Shown: piece after piece, positions 47,598-55,236 of the stretch
Layout: each line of letters begins with the position of its first letter
How positions within the stretch are numbered: position 1 is the stretch's first letter
Origin: Mesorhizobium sp. YC-39
GTDB taxonomy: Bacteria; Pseudomonadota; Alphaproteobacteria; Rhizobiales; Rhizobiaceae
Reading direction: 5' to 3'
DNA: 64,000 nucleotides
NCBI RefSeq assembly: GCF_025753795.1
Contig: NZ_JAOWPS010000006.1
Location: forward strand, 248,001-312,000
Made by a program: the position numbers and the translations under genes
Notes under the pieces: generated by a model
Seen by the model: only the letters and a program-made list of their open reading frames with translations
The model's database searches: none
Told to the model about the DNA's origin: nothing

Positions 47598-47643
47598 CGC
47601 ATGACCCCAAAAAGTGAAATCACTTTTTGGAAAGGATCATGCG
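47598..47643. repeat. GATCATG-family palindrome
   Basis: Outer arms CGCATGA and TCATGCG enclose perfect inner arms CCAAAAAGTGA and TCACTTTTTGG. Together with the next hairpin it occupies the 328-base gap between the exported hypothetical gene and the ETF-QO gene. No other gene is visible in that gap. Confidence 0.7.
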
Positions 47644-47656
47644 AAAATAAAAGTTG

Positions 47657-47699
47657 CCAGAGTGTCCTTTGCGCGTCCAATGGGCGCGCGGCACTCTGG
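47657..47699. repeat. Hairpin just upstream of the ETF-QO gene
   Basis: Arms CCAGAGTG and CACTCTGG with inner GCGCGTCC/GGGCGCGC separated by AAT (one mismatch). It ends 14 bases before the ATG, so it would fold in the 5' leader close to the ribosome site and could affect translation. I recall similar hairpins elsewhere in mesorhizobial genomes. Confidence 0.55.
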
Positions 47700-47713
47700 G
47701 CAGTGAGGGGTTG

Positions 47714-49393
47714 ATGAGCGAGATCGAACGCGAAAGCATGGAATTCGACGTGGTCATCGTCGGCGCCGGTCCGGCCGGCCTCGCCGCGGCGATCCGGCTC
47801 AAGCAGGTCAATCCAGAGCTTTCCGTAGTCGTCCTGGAAAAGGGTGGCGAAGTCGGCGCCCACATCCTGTCCGGCGCCGTCGTCGATCCGATCGGCATCG
47901 ATCGCCTGTTGCCGGGCTGGCGCGATGAAGAAGGTCACCCCTTCAAGACGCCGGTGACTGCGGATCATTTTCTGGTCCTTGGGCCTGCCGGTTCATTCCG
48001 CTTGCCCAACATCCTGATGCCGCCGCTGATGAACAATCACGGCAACTACATCGTCTCCCTCGGCAATGTCTGCCGGTGGCTGGCGACCAAGGCCGAGGCA
48101 CTGGGTGTCGAGATCTATCCGGGCTTTGCCGCCACCGGCCTGCTCTACAATGATGAGGGCGCGGTCACCGGCGTCGTCACCGGCGACATGGGCGTCGAGA
48201 AGGATGGTACGCACGGTCCCGGCTTCGCCCCGGGCATGGCACTGATGGGCAAGTATGTGCTGATCGGCGAGGGCGCGCGCGGCTCGCTGGCCAAGCAATT
48301 GATCGCCAAATACAAGCTGTCCGAGGGCCGCGAGCCGGCCAAGTTCGGCATCGGCCTCAAGGAACTGTGGCAGGTCAAGCCGGAGAACCACAAGCCTGGC
48401 CTGGTGCAGCATTCCTTCGGCTGGCCGCTCGACATGAAGACCGGGGGCGGCTCCTTCCTCTATCATCTGGAGGACAACCAGGTGGCGGTCGGTTTCGTCA
48501 TCCACCTCAACTACAAGAATCCCTATCTGTCGCCGTTCGAGGAATTCCAGCGCTTCAAGACCCATCCGGCCATCGCGGGCACCTTCGCTGGCGCCAAGCG
48601 GCTGGGCTACGGCGCCCGCGCCATCACCGAGGGCGGCTGGCAGTCGGTGCCGAAACTGTCTTTCCCTGGCGGTGCGCTGATCGGCTGTGCCGCCGGCTTC
48701 GTCAACGTGCCGCGCATCAAGGGCTCGCACAATGCCGTGCTCTCCGGAATGCTGGCGGCCGAGCATGTCAGTGACGCGATTGCCGCCGGCCGCGCCAATG
48801 ACGAGCTGGCCTCCTACGAGGCTGCCTGGCGGGCGACCGACATTGGCAAGGATTTGAAGAAGGTACGCAACGTCAAGCCGCTTTGGTCGCGCTTCGGCAC
48901 CATCGTCGGCGTCGGCATCGGCGGTCTCGACATGTGGCTGAACACGCTGTTCGGCTTCTCGCCTTTCGGCACGCTGAAGCATGGCAAGGCCGACTATGCG
49001 ACGCTGGAACCAGCCGCCAAGCACGAGAAGATCGCCTATCCCAAGCCCGACGGCGTGCTGACCTTCGACCGCCTGTCCTCGGTGTTCCTGTCGAACACCA
49101 ACCACGAGGAAAACGAGCCCGTCCATCTGCTGGTCGCCGACATGAATCTGCAAAAGCGCTCCGAACATGACGTCTTTGCCGGGCCTTCGACACGCTACTG
49201 CCCGGCAGGGGTCTACGAATGGGTCGACAAGGACGGCAACGCTGCCGCCGACCCCGCGGCCAAGGATGTGCGCTTCGTCATCAACGCGCAGAACTGCGTC
49301 CACTGCAAGACCTGCGACATCAAGGACCCCAACCAGAACATCAACTGGGTGCCGCCGCAAGGCGGCGAAGGCCCGGTGTATCAAGGCATGTGA
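47714..49393 (+). CDS. Electron transfer flavoprotein-ubiquinone oxidoreductase
   Basis: A 559-residue membrane-associated enzyme that accepts electrons from ETF (fed by acyl-CoA and dimethylglycine/sarcosine dehydrogenases) and reduces ubiquinone. FAD-binding motif VVIVGAGPAGLAAAIRL (about 13-29). The C-terminal ferredoxin-like domain binds a [4Fe-4S] cluster: TRYCPAGVYEWV and QNCVHCKTCDIKDP supply four cysteines. The C-terminus GGEGPVYQGM is normal. GAGGGG precedes the ATG. The sequence encoding the last nine residues is repeated twice more directly downstream. It serves IVD (63 kb) and the demethylating oxidoreductase (14 kb) in this window. Confidence 0.95.
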   Translation: MSEIERESMEFDVVIVGAGPAGLAAAIRLKQVNPELSVVVLEKGGEVGAHILSGAVVDPIGIDRLLPGWRDEEGHPFKTPVTADHFLVLGPAGSFRLPNILMPPLMNNHGNYIVSLGNVCRWLATKAEALGVEIYPGFAATGLLYNDEGAVTGVVTGDMGVEKDGTHGPGFAPGMALMGKYVLIGEGARGSLAKQLIAKYKLSEGREPAKFGIGLKELWQVKPENHKPGLVQHSFGWPLDMKTGGGSFLYHLEDNQVAVGFVIHLNYKNPYLSPFEEFQRFKTHPAIAGTFAGAKRLGYGARAITEGGWQSVPKLSFPGGALIGCAAGFVNVPRIKGSHNAVLSGMLAAEHVSDAIAAGRANDELASYEAAWRATDIGKDLKKVRNVKPLWSRFGTIVGVGIGGLDMWLNTLFGFSPFGTLKHGKADYATLEPAAKHEKIAYPKPDGVLTFDRLSSVFLSNTNHEENEPVHLLVADMNLQKRSEHDVFAGPSTRYCPAGVYEWVDKDGNAAADPAAKDVRFVINAQNCVHCKTCDIKDPNQNINWVPPQGGEGPVYQGM

Positions 49394-49619
49394 ACCGCGC
49401 AGACCGGGCCGTCTCGACCGCCGCCCGAGCATGATCCCGAACCATTGGTTCGGAGCAGATCATGCTCAGAGAAAAGCCGGCGAAGGCCCGGTGTATCAGG
49501 GCATGTGAACCGCGAAGACCGGGCCGTCTCGACCGCCGCCCGAGCATGATCCCGGTTCGGAACAGATCATGCTCAAAACAAAAAGCCGGCGAAGGCCCGG
49601 AGTATCAGGGCATGTAGCA
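49364..49619. repeat. Tandem repeat of the ETF-QO 3' end with palindrome
   Basis: Unit 1 (49364-49478, 115 bases) contains the ETF-QO stop and the palindrome GAGCATGATC/GATCATGCTC (49427-49467). Unit 2 (49479-49587, 109 bases) repeats the same tail, GGCGAAGGCCCGGTGTATCA, a stop and the palindrome (49542-49574). Unit 3 (49588 to about 49619) repeats only the tail, GGCGAAGGCCCGGAGTATCA, ending in TAG. This fills most of the 303-base gap before the DUF922 gene. Confidence 0.9.
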
Positions 49620-49696
49620 GCGCCGGGCTTCGTCTAAAAAAGTTGAAGCGGGGCGGTGCCTGTGCTTCCCTGATCTCCCTATGCGGAGAAATGACC

Positions 49697-50308
49697 ATGC
49701 GCCTGGCGGTTCTGACGTGCCTTGCGGCGATCGGCGCCTTGTGCGGCTCTGCGCCAGTTGCATCGGCTGGCACCAAGATGCTGGTCAAGACACGCACCTA
49801 CGACATAGCAGGGACCACGGGCGCGGGCCTGGTCGTGGCCATGGACCGCAAGGGGCCGAAGCATGGCTTGACGACGCACGCCATCGCATTGACGGCCTAT
49901 ACCGTTGATTGGGATCTTGACGTCAGCAGGGACGGTGGCGTCTGCCGGGTACGGCAGGCCGATGGAACGCTCGATCTGACGTATACTTTCCCGCGCATGG
50001 CTTCGGCGGCCACACCGGCGCTGCAGAAGCGCTGGAAGCGGTTTTTCGCCGGCGTGCGTGCCCATGAGCATACACATGGCCGCATCGCCGCGACGATGAT
50101 GCGGGTTACCGAGAAGTCGATCACCGGTCTGGAATTCGCCGACAACTGGTTCTGCACCAGGACACACCACGAGGCGAGACGCCGGATCAGAGCCATCTAT
50201 GCCGAATACGAGGCGAAACAGAATGCCTTCGACGAGCGCGAACATCGCGATGGCGGCCATGTCGAGCATCTTGTTGATGCTCTGATGCGAAAAAAACCAG
50301 GCGGATAG
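49697..50308 (+). CDS. DUF922 Zn-dependent protease-like exported protein
   Basis: A 203-residue protein with a signal peptide (about 1-24, LTCLAAIGALCGSAPVASA). A candidate metal motif, HEHTHGRIA, has the HEXXH form (HEHTH), as in DUF922. Other features: YDIAGTTGAGLVVAMDRKGPKHG, DLTYTFPRMA and WKRFFAGVRAHEHTH. Presumed periplasmic protease; substrate unknown. ATG 49697 has GGAG eight bases upstream; ATG 49691 is possible. It follows the ETF-QO tail repeats. Confidence 0.8.
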   Translation: MRLAVLTCLAAIGALCGSAPVASAGTKMLVKTRTYDIAGTTGAGLVVAMDRKGPKHGLTTHAIALTAYTVDWDLDVSRDGGVCRVRQADGTLDLTYTFPRMASAATPALQKRWKRFFAGVRAHEHTHGRIAATMMRVTEKSITGLEFADNWFCTRTHHEARRRIRAIYAEYEAKQNAFDEREHRDGGHVEHLVDALMRKKPGG

Positions 50309-50405
50309 CAGCTCAGCTTGAGTGACGGCTCATTTCGCGGGGCTGCAGCTGCCGAAATTGCGCAAGCAATGCCAACTGTATTCACGTCAAATTGCCTGAA
50401 CGCGA

Positions 50406-51464
50406 TCAGCCACGCGGCCTGGCTGGCTGATTAGCGGCTGCTAGTGCCGTCTTGGGCTCGATCTCAGGTTGCTTGTCGTTGGACCTGAGCGAGAATTCCA
50501 CCATGACAGGAAGATGGTCCGAGCCGTTGTCTTCCAGCCTCGACGCCGAATGGATCAGCACGGCGCCCTTGCTGAACACCTGGTCGATCGGCAGCCCTGT
50601 GTAGCGCCGCAGGAAATCCGGCAGCTTCCGATAGATCCAGCTAGGCCCGGCCGATGGCATCACGGTCAGCTTGCCGAGGGAAGCGACGCGCCTGACGGCG
50701 GCACTCCAAGGTGCGGCGTTGCAGTCGCCAGCCATGATCGCCGTCTCGCCAAGCGAGGCCAGCGGCCCGGATAATTCGCCGATCTGCCATGATTGCTCAC
50801 GCGGCCATGGCCAGCTGAGATGAATGGCGGCGACATCGACGCCGATGCCGCCGAAATTGACAGTGGCGATGGCCATGGCGCCGCGCGGCTCGCAAAAGGG
50901 TTTGGTGCCGGCGGCAAACGGCCGTCTGGAGAGCAGCGCCACCCCGAACACGCCATTGGGGTAGGGGCACAGGATCCGGTATGGATAGGCGCTGGTGATA
51001 TAGCCAAGCTCGGTCGTCCACATCTCCGACACCTCGTCGAGAGTGATTACGTCGGGATTGGTCCGGCCGATCAGCGACAGTACTTTCTTCGGCGTCGGAT
51101 TGTCGAAGCGCAAATTCATCTGCAGCAGGCGGTAGACAGCCTGATCTCCTGGATAGACCGCCTGGTCGCCCGGCTTGGCGTCGTAGGCTGCCTGAACCGG
51201 CCACAGGCGCGGCAAGGGCAATGATGTGGTGGTGGCGTAGGCAGCCACGGCAAAGACCAGCGCTGCGGCCGCCTGCAGGCGAAACGAAGTGGCAAGCAAT
51301 GGTAACGCGCACAGCGCCATCAGCACGGCAAGATGGACGCGGAAATGCGCGAAGGAATCGAAGGCCGGATGCAGCGTTCCGAAAAACCCAACGACCAACG
51401 CCGCCGAGAGGGCGAACATTGCCAGGAAGGTCACCGAAATCATCATGTTTCGACCGCGTGCCAT
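50406..51464 (-). CDS. Membrane-anchored endonuclease/exonuclease/phosphatase family protein
   Basis: A 352-residue protein with three N-terminal membrane segments (about 7-30, 42-60, 62-80) and a periplasmic EEP domain: LLQMNLRFDNPTPKKV, PDVITLDEVSEMW (catalytic Glu), IHLSWPW, IMAGDCNAAPWS and GSDHLPVMVEF. Metal-dependent phosphodiesterase fold; the substrate is unknown. A short in-frame duplication, PGDQAVYPGDQAVY, lies just before the domain. It is convergent with the DUF922 gene. Confidence 0.85.
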   Translation of the reverse strand: MARGRNMMISVTFLAMFALSAALVVGFFGTLHPAFDSFAHFRVHLAVLMALCALPLLATSFRLQAAAALVFAVAAYATTTSLPLPRLWPVQAAYDAKPGDQAVYPGDQAVYRLLQMNLRFDNPTPKKVLSLIGRTNPDVITLDEVSEMWTTELGYITSAYPYRILCPYPNGVFGVALLSRRPFAAGTKPFCEPRGAMAIATVNFGGIGVDVAAIHLSWPWPREQSWQIGELSGPLASLGETAIMAGDCNAAPWSAAVRRVASLGKLTVMPSAGPSWIYRKLPDFLRRYTGLPIDQVFSKGAVLIHSASRLEDNGSDHLPVMVEFSLRSNDKQPEIEPKTALAAANQPARPRG

Positions 51465-51520
51465 CTGCTTTGCTTATCGGCAGAAATGCGGCCCAATCAA
51501 GATGACGAAATGTCCATCGC

Positions 51521-53023
51521 CTATTGGAATGCCGTCTCCGAAAAGCTTCTGAGCTTGCGCGAATGCAGCCGTTCCATCGGCATCTCCGCCAGCTTTTCCA
51601 TCGCCCTGATGCCGATGGTCAGATGCTGCGCCACTTGCCGCTTGTAGAATTCGGTCGCCATGCCGGGCAGCTTCAATTCGCCATGCAGGGGCTTGTCGGA
51701 GACACAAAGCAGCGTGCCGTAAGGCACCCGGAAGCGGAAGCCATTGGCCGCGATCGTCGCCGATTCCATATCGAGCGCGATTGCCCGCGACTGCGACAGC
51801 CGCTGCACCGGCCCACGCTGGTCGCGCAGCTCCCAATTGCGGTTGTCGATGGTGGCGACGGTGCCGGTGCGCATGATGCGCTTGAGATCGTAGCCGGAAA
51901 GCCCGGTGACCTCGGCGACCGCCTCCTGTAGCGCCACCTGGATTTCGGCCAGCGGCGGGATCGGCACCCACACCGGCAGATCGTCATCGAGGACATGGTC
52001 TTCCCTGACATAGGCATGCGCCAGCACATAGTCGCCCAGCGCTTGGGTGTTGCGCAGGCCGGCGCAATGGCCAAGCATCAGCCAGGCATGCGGCCTGAGC
52101 ACGGCGATATGGTCAGTGATGGTCTTGGCGTTCGAGGGACCGACGCCGATATTGACCATGGTGATGCCGCCATGGTTCGGCTTCTTCAAATGATAGGCCG
52201 GCATCTGCGGCAGGCGCGGCGGCGCGGCACCATCGCCGGGCATGCTTTGCCCGACCTTGGTGACGACATTGCCCGGCTCAACGAACTCGACATATCCGCC
52301 GCCGCCATTCGCCATCAGTTCGCGGGCACGGGCGACGAATTCGTCGATATAGAACTGGTAGTTGGTGAACAGCACGAAATTCTGGAAATGCTGCGGACTG
52401 GTCGCCGTGTAGTGCGCCATCCGATGCAGCGAATAGTCGATGCGTTGCGCCGTGAACGGCGCCAGCGGCCTGGCTTCGCCGAACGCCACTTCGAACGTGC
52501 CGTTGGCGATCTGGTCGTCCGTGCCGTCGAGGTCCGGCACGTCGAACAGGTCGCGGATCGGCCGCCTGATGCGCTCGGCCGCCGCGCCGTCGACATGGGT
52601 GCCTTCGAGGAAGGCGAAATGCAGCGGAATGGGCGTCGTCGATTCCGAAACGGTGACCGGAACACCGTGATTGCGCATGATCAGGCGAAGCTGTTCGGTG
52701 AGATAGCTTTCGAAAAGCGCGGGCTGGGTGATGGTCGTCGAGAAATGCCCCGGCGTCGGCATGTGGCCATAGGCCTGGCGCGAGTCGATCTGGGTGAACG
52801 AACTCGTGGTGACGCCAATCTCTGGATAAAAGGCCCGGTATCGCTTGTTGCTGTCGCCGCCCGCGGCAAGTGCCGTGAATGAATCGCGCAGGAATTTGGT
52901 GTTGCGGGCGTAAAGCACCTGCAGGGCGGCAACCGCCTTTTTGGCGTCGTCGAAACTCTTCCGGTCGAAAGGTTCCGGCATGACGACCGATTCGATGGCT
53001 TGGGGATAGATTCGCTTTTCCAT
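51521..53023 (-). CDS. amn: AMP nucleosidase
   Basis: A 500-residue enzyme that hydrolyses AMP to adenine and ribose-5-phosphate, adjusting the adenylate pool. Family segments: RYRAFYPEIGVTTSSFTQIDSRQAYGH near the start, GHCAGLRNTQALGDYVLAHAYVREDHVLDDDLP in the middle, and DMESATIAANGFRFRVPYGTLLCVSDKPLHGELKLPG in the nucleoside-phosphorylase-like C-terminal domain. Length is normal. ATG 53023 is chosen; 53047 is in frame. Cytoplasmic. Confidence 0.93.
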   Translation of the reverse strand: MEKRIYPQAIESVVMPEPFDRKSFDDAKKAVAALQVLYARNTKFLRDSFTALAAGGDSNKRYRAFYPEIGVTTSSFTQIDSRQAYGHMPTPGHFSTTITQPALFESYLTEQLRLIMRNHGVPVTVSESTTPIPLHFAFLEGTHVDGAAAERIRRPIRDLFDVPDLDGTDDQIANGTFEVAFGEARPLAPFTAQRIDYSLHRMAHYTATSPQHFQNFVLFTNYQFYIDEFVARARELMANGGGGYVEFVEPGNVVTKVGQSMPGDGAAPPRLPQMPAYHLKKPNHGGITMVNIGVGPSNAKTITDHIAVLRPHAWLMLGHCAGLRNTQALGDYVLAHAYVREDHVLDDDLPVWVPIPPLAEIQVALQEAVAEVTGLSGYDLKRIMRTGTVATIDNRNWELRDQRGPVQRLSQSRAIALDMESATIAANGFRFRVPYGTLLCVSDKPLHGELKLPGMATEFYKRQVAQHLTIGIRAMEKLAEMPMERLHSRKLRSFSETAFQ

Positions 53024-53127
53024 GACCCAATATAGAGGCTTGGCCATGCGGTTGGGAGGGGGTGTGCTGGCCGGAACGCGGCCAAAGCGTGGTTTTTTCT
53101 TTCGAATGGTTTCGACAACAATCCGTT

Positions 53128-53322
53128 CTAACCGCGCCGCAGGCTGACCAGCAGAACAAAGCCGACGCCGTTCTTCTTCATTGCCGGCGCTTCGATCGTC
53201 GAGCCGGCATCGGCACGCATTGTCGGCACAGCCAGAACCGGCGCCGAAAGCACCGTCAGGATAAGCGCCGCCCGCGGCAGGAGCCGGAGGGTTTTGAGGG
53301 CGTTGGCGACGATGCGGTTCAT
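53128..53322 (-). CDS. Small exported hypothetical protein
   Basis: A 64-residue protein beginning with a basic N-terminus and a hydrophobic segment (TLRLLPRAALILTVLSAPVLAVPTMRADA), a probable signal peptide. The mature part is only about 30 residues and ends NGVGFVLLVSLRRG. No domain is recognised. AGAGAG lies upstream of ATG 53322. Neighbour on the same strand is another very small membrane protein (53358-53510). Confidence 0.5.
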   Translation of the reverse strand: MNRIVANALKTLRLLPRAALILTVLSAPVLAVPTMRADAGSTIEAPAMKKNGVGFVLLVSLRRG

Positions 53323-53357
53323 GGCTTTTGCTTTTCTCTCTCGAGGTCTTTGTCGGT

Positions 53358-53510
53358 TCAGGGACGAAAATGGTTCACACAACCGAACCGGCAGGAATTG
53401 GCATGGTCCCAGGAGCGGGCCGGGCGACCGGCTTCGGCGACGAGAATGGCAAACAACATGCCGAACAGGCTCAGCAGCAGGCAGACGATGGTGAAGCGGC
53501 GAGCGAGCAT
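53358..53510 (-). CDS. Very small single-pass membrane protein
   Basis: A 50-residue ORF. MLARRFTIVCLLLSLFGMLF forms the start of a membrane segment, which continues AILVAEAG; then a short tail, SWDHANSCRFGCVNHFRP, with two cysteines. AAGGAGA lies about ten bases before ATG 53510, the main sign that it is translated. No homologues can be named. It lies 35 bases upstream of the other small exported gene on the same strand and the two may be one transcript. Confidence 0.45.
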   Translation of the reverse strand: MLARRFTIVCLLLSLFGMLFAILVAEAGRPARSWDHANSCRFGCVNHFRP

Positions 53511-53673
53511 TTGCGTGGTGTCTCCTTCAACACGCATGAAAATGCCCGAGCCTGACTGAACCGGCTCTGATGCCGGCGTTCATCTGCGGTTCAAACTGGT
53601 TGACGTGTGACACGCATCGGTTCGAGTTCCGATGCGCAAGGCGATGCAAACGCAGGTCGCCGATGAAACGAAA

Positions 53674-53695
53674 ACGGGGCCTGCGAAGGCCCCGT
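53674..53695 (-). terminator. Rho-independent terminator of the DUF2147 gene
   Basis: Arms ACGGGGCCT and AGGCCCCGT with a GCGA loop. Read on the minus strand, the stem is followed by TTTCGTTTC. It lies 26 bases past the stop of the DUF2147 gene. Confidence 0.85.
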
Positions 53696-53720
53696 CGTCA
53701 TATCCTCCGAATACGAACGA

Positions 53721-54065
53721 TCAGAGCTTGTGCCAGGTCTGGCTCTTGCAGATCAGCCCGCCGAGCACGCAGCCGCTCATCTTGAGCGAGGTGCCGGAAA
53801 GCGAGCCTTTGCCGGCATAGGTCTTGTCGGTTTCCGGGTCGGTTATGCTGCCCGCATATTTGTTGGCGCCGGACGCCCTCAGCGAACCGATGTTCTTGCC
53901 GGCAAATTTGCCTGACTTCAGCGTGATGGAGAATGCCCCACCACCACCAGAGATGGCCGCGGTCGCGCCGGACTGCGTTTTCCAGTTGCCCTCGATCGGA
54001 TCGGCCCAAGCGGCGCCGGCCATGACCAATGTGGCCGCGAGGGCCAAGCTTGCTTTTCGAAACAT
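53721..54065 (-). CDS. Exported small protein of DUF2147 type
   Basis: A 114-residue protein with a signal peptide (about 1-21, KASLALAATLVMAGAAWA). Mature start DPIEGNWKTQSGATAAISG is the usual beginning of DUF2147 proteins, followed by GSLRASGANKYAGSITDPETDKTYAGKGSLSG and SGCVLGGLICKSQTWHKL. In the DUF2147 family an edge-to-edge beta structure is expected; function is unknown. GGGAGGA lies seven bases upstream of ATG 54065. It has its own terminator. Confidence 0.8.
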   Translation of the reverse strand: MFRKASLALAATLVMAGAAWADPIEGNWKTQSGATAAISGGGGAFSITLKSGKFAGKNIGSLRASGANKYAGSITDPETDKTYAGKGSLSGTSLKMSGCVLGGLICKSQTWHKL

Positions 54066-54524
54066 ATCTGTCCTCCCTTGCGCACCTGCCGGGTGTATCG
54101 CCCCGCCAGTCTGCCTCTTACGCAAACGTAAGCTAATCCAGCTCCCGGTAAAACAAAAGCGGTGCCGCAGCGGAAGACTTCGGGATTTTCTCAATGCCCA
54201 AAACGCTCCGCCAGCGAAGAAATGAAACGATCGGCCTGCCGGCTTTGTCTCCCGTGGTTAGCGGAGTGTTGATCCGCACCTCGCAAATTTTCGTCAAATT
54301 TGCCTGGAATCCGCGCGATTGCTGGGTTTGTATCCTTAACGAATTTCCATGTTTACCTCTTGTTTTAGCTTTGTTTTCCTCAAATTAAGCACGCCATTTA
54401 ACGACGGATTCAAGGCTCCGCTTCATTCTCGAAAGCATCGAAAGAGCAGCCGCCCCCAACGGACACCGGGGACAGAAAGAGGCAGCTCTCGGGAGCCTGA
54501 CAGGGGCCAGAACAGGGGATTGAA
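54066..54524. other. Intergenic region upstream of the Sel1-like gene
   Basis: About 460 bases with no supported gene. It includes an AT-rich palindrome, GCAAATTT-TCGTC-AAATTTGC (54283-54303), and a T-rich stretch near 54340-54385. These probably hold the divergent promoters of the DUF2147 gene and the Sel1-like gene, but no promoter boxes are clear. Confidence 0.4.
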
Positions 54525-54791
54525 ATGGCACGTTTTGAAATGCTTGAAGCCGGCTTCGGCGCCATGGGGGCAACTGCCCAGGCCGACATTCTTTTCGAAC
54601 TGGGCATGATGTATGCGACCGGCCGCGATTGCGAGACCGACGTCGTCGCCGCCCACAAATGGTTCAACATTGCCGCGATCAAGGGCTCCGTCCGCGCCGC
54701 GGAACTGCGCTCGGAATTGTCGGCGGCGATGTCGAAGGTCGAGATCGCCAGGGCGCTGCGCGAAGCCCGCGAATGGATGACAATGCACTGA
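54525..54791 (+). CDS. Sel1-repeat-like small protein
   Basis: An 88-residue protein. The segment QADILFELGMMYATGRDCETDVVAAHKWFNIAAIKGSVRAAEL is one Sel1-like (TPR-type) repeat with the usual LG-MYATG and AHKWFNIAA pattern. The C-terminus is helical (SKVEIARALREAREWM). Sel1 repeats mediate protein contacts. No signal peptide is seen. GGGGATTG lies before the ATG. Such single-repeat proteins are common in rhizobia and their function is unknown. Confidence 0.8.
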   Translation: MARFEMLEAGFGAMGATAQADILFELGMMYATGRDCETDVVAAHKWFNIAAIKGSVRAAELRSELSAAMSKVEIARALREAREWMTMH

Positions 54792-55009
54792 GATCGCCGA
54801 TCACAGGCAGAGATATCGAAGACAGGGAAGCTCCGGGATCAAGGCCGCACAGACGGCCGGAACCGGTGGAACAACAAGGCCGCGCAAGACGGTCGACTAT
54901 GAGAGAACAAGAACGCGGCAGGCCGGCAAGGTCCAGTCGTGCGCGACAATGGGGATGGTGAGCAGGTCTGTCAGGCGCGGGGACGCTTGGGGACTGCTCG
55001 ACGAGCAAG
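54792..55009 (+). other. Gap before a terminator; possible short RNA
   Basis: This gap of about 220 bases lies between the Sel1-like gene and a strong terminator at 55010-55050, and the whole gene-free stretch runs to 55236. No ORF with a ribosome site is seen. It may be a long 3' untranslated region or the source of a small RNA; there is no direct evidence for either. Confidence 0.25.
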
Positions 55010-55050
55010 AAAAGCCACGACCAGCCGGAACAAGGCTGGCGTGGCTTTTT
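55010..55050 (+). terminator. Strong rho-independent terminator
   Basis: Outer arms AAAAGCCACG and CGTGGCTTTT, inner arms CCAGCC and GGCTGG, loop GGAACAA, then a T-rich tail (CTTTTTG). The stem-loop and T-run are on the plus strand, downstream of the Sel1-like gene by about 220 bases. Confidence 0.85.
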
Positions 55051-55058
55051 GCGTTTCA

Positions 55059-55107
55059 GACCATGATCCCAAAGAGTGGAAACCGGTTTTTGGAAAAGAT
55101 CATGGTC
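55059..55107. repeat. GATCATG-family palindrome
   Basis: Perfect 10-base arms GACCATGATC and GATCATGGTC with inner CCAAAGAGTGG and CCGGTTTTTGG, closely like the copy at 47598-47643. It is part of the dispersed repeat family. Confidence 0.8.
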
Positions 55108-55236
55108 AAACAGAACGTTGCAGGCCCAATCGAGCGGCGTCAATGCGCCTAGACAGGCCCAATGAAGGATGAAATTGTCCCGGCTTCTGAAAGAAGCGCG
55201 GCCGGAACGGCTGCGCGAGCGTGGGAGGAGTTCACC

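Noticed and set aside
47993..49432. 479-codon minus-strand open frame
   Set aside because: Antisense to the ETF-QO gene; composition of a shadow and no motifs.
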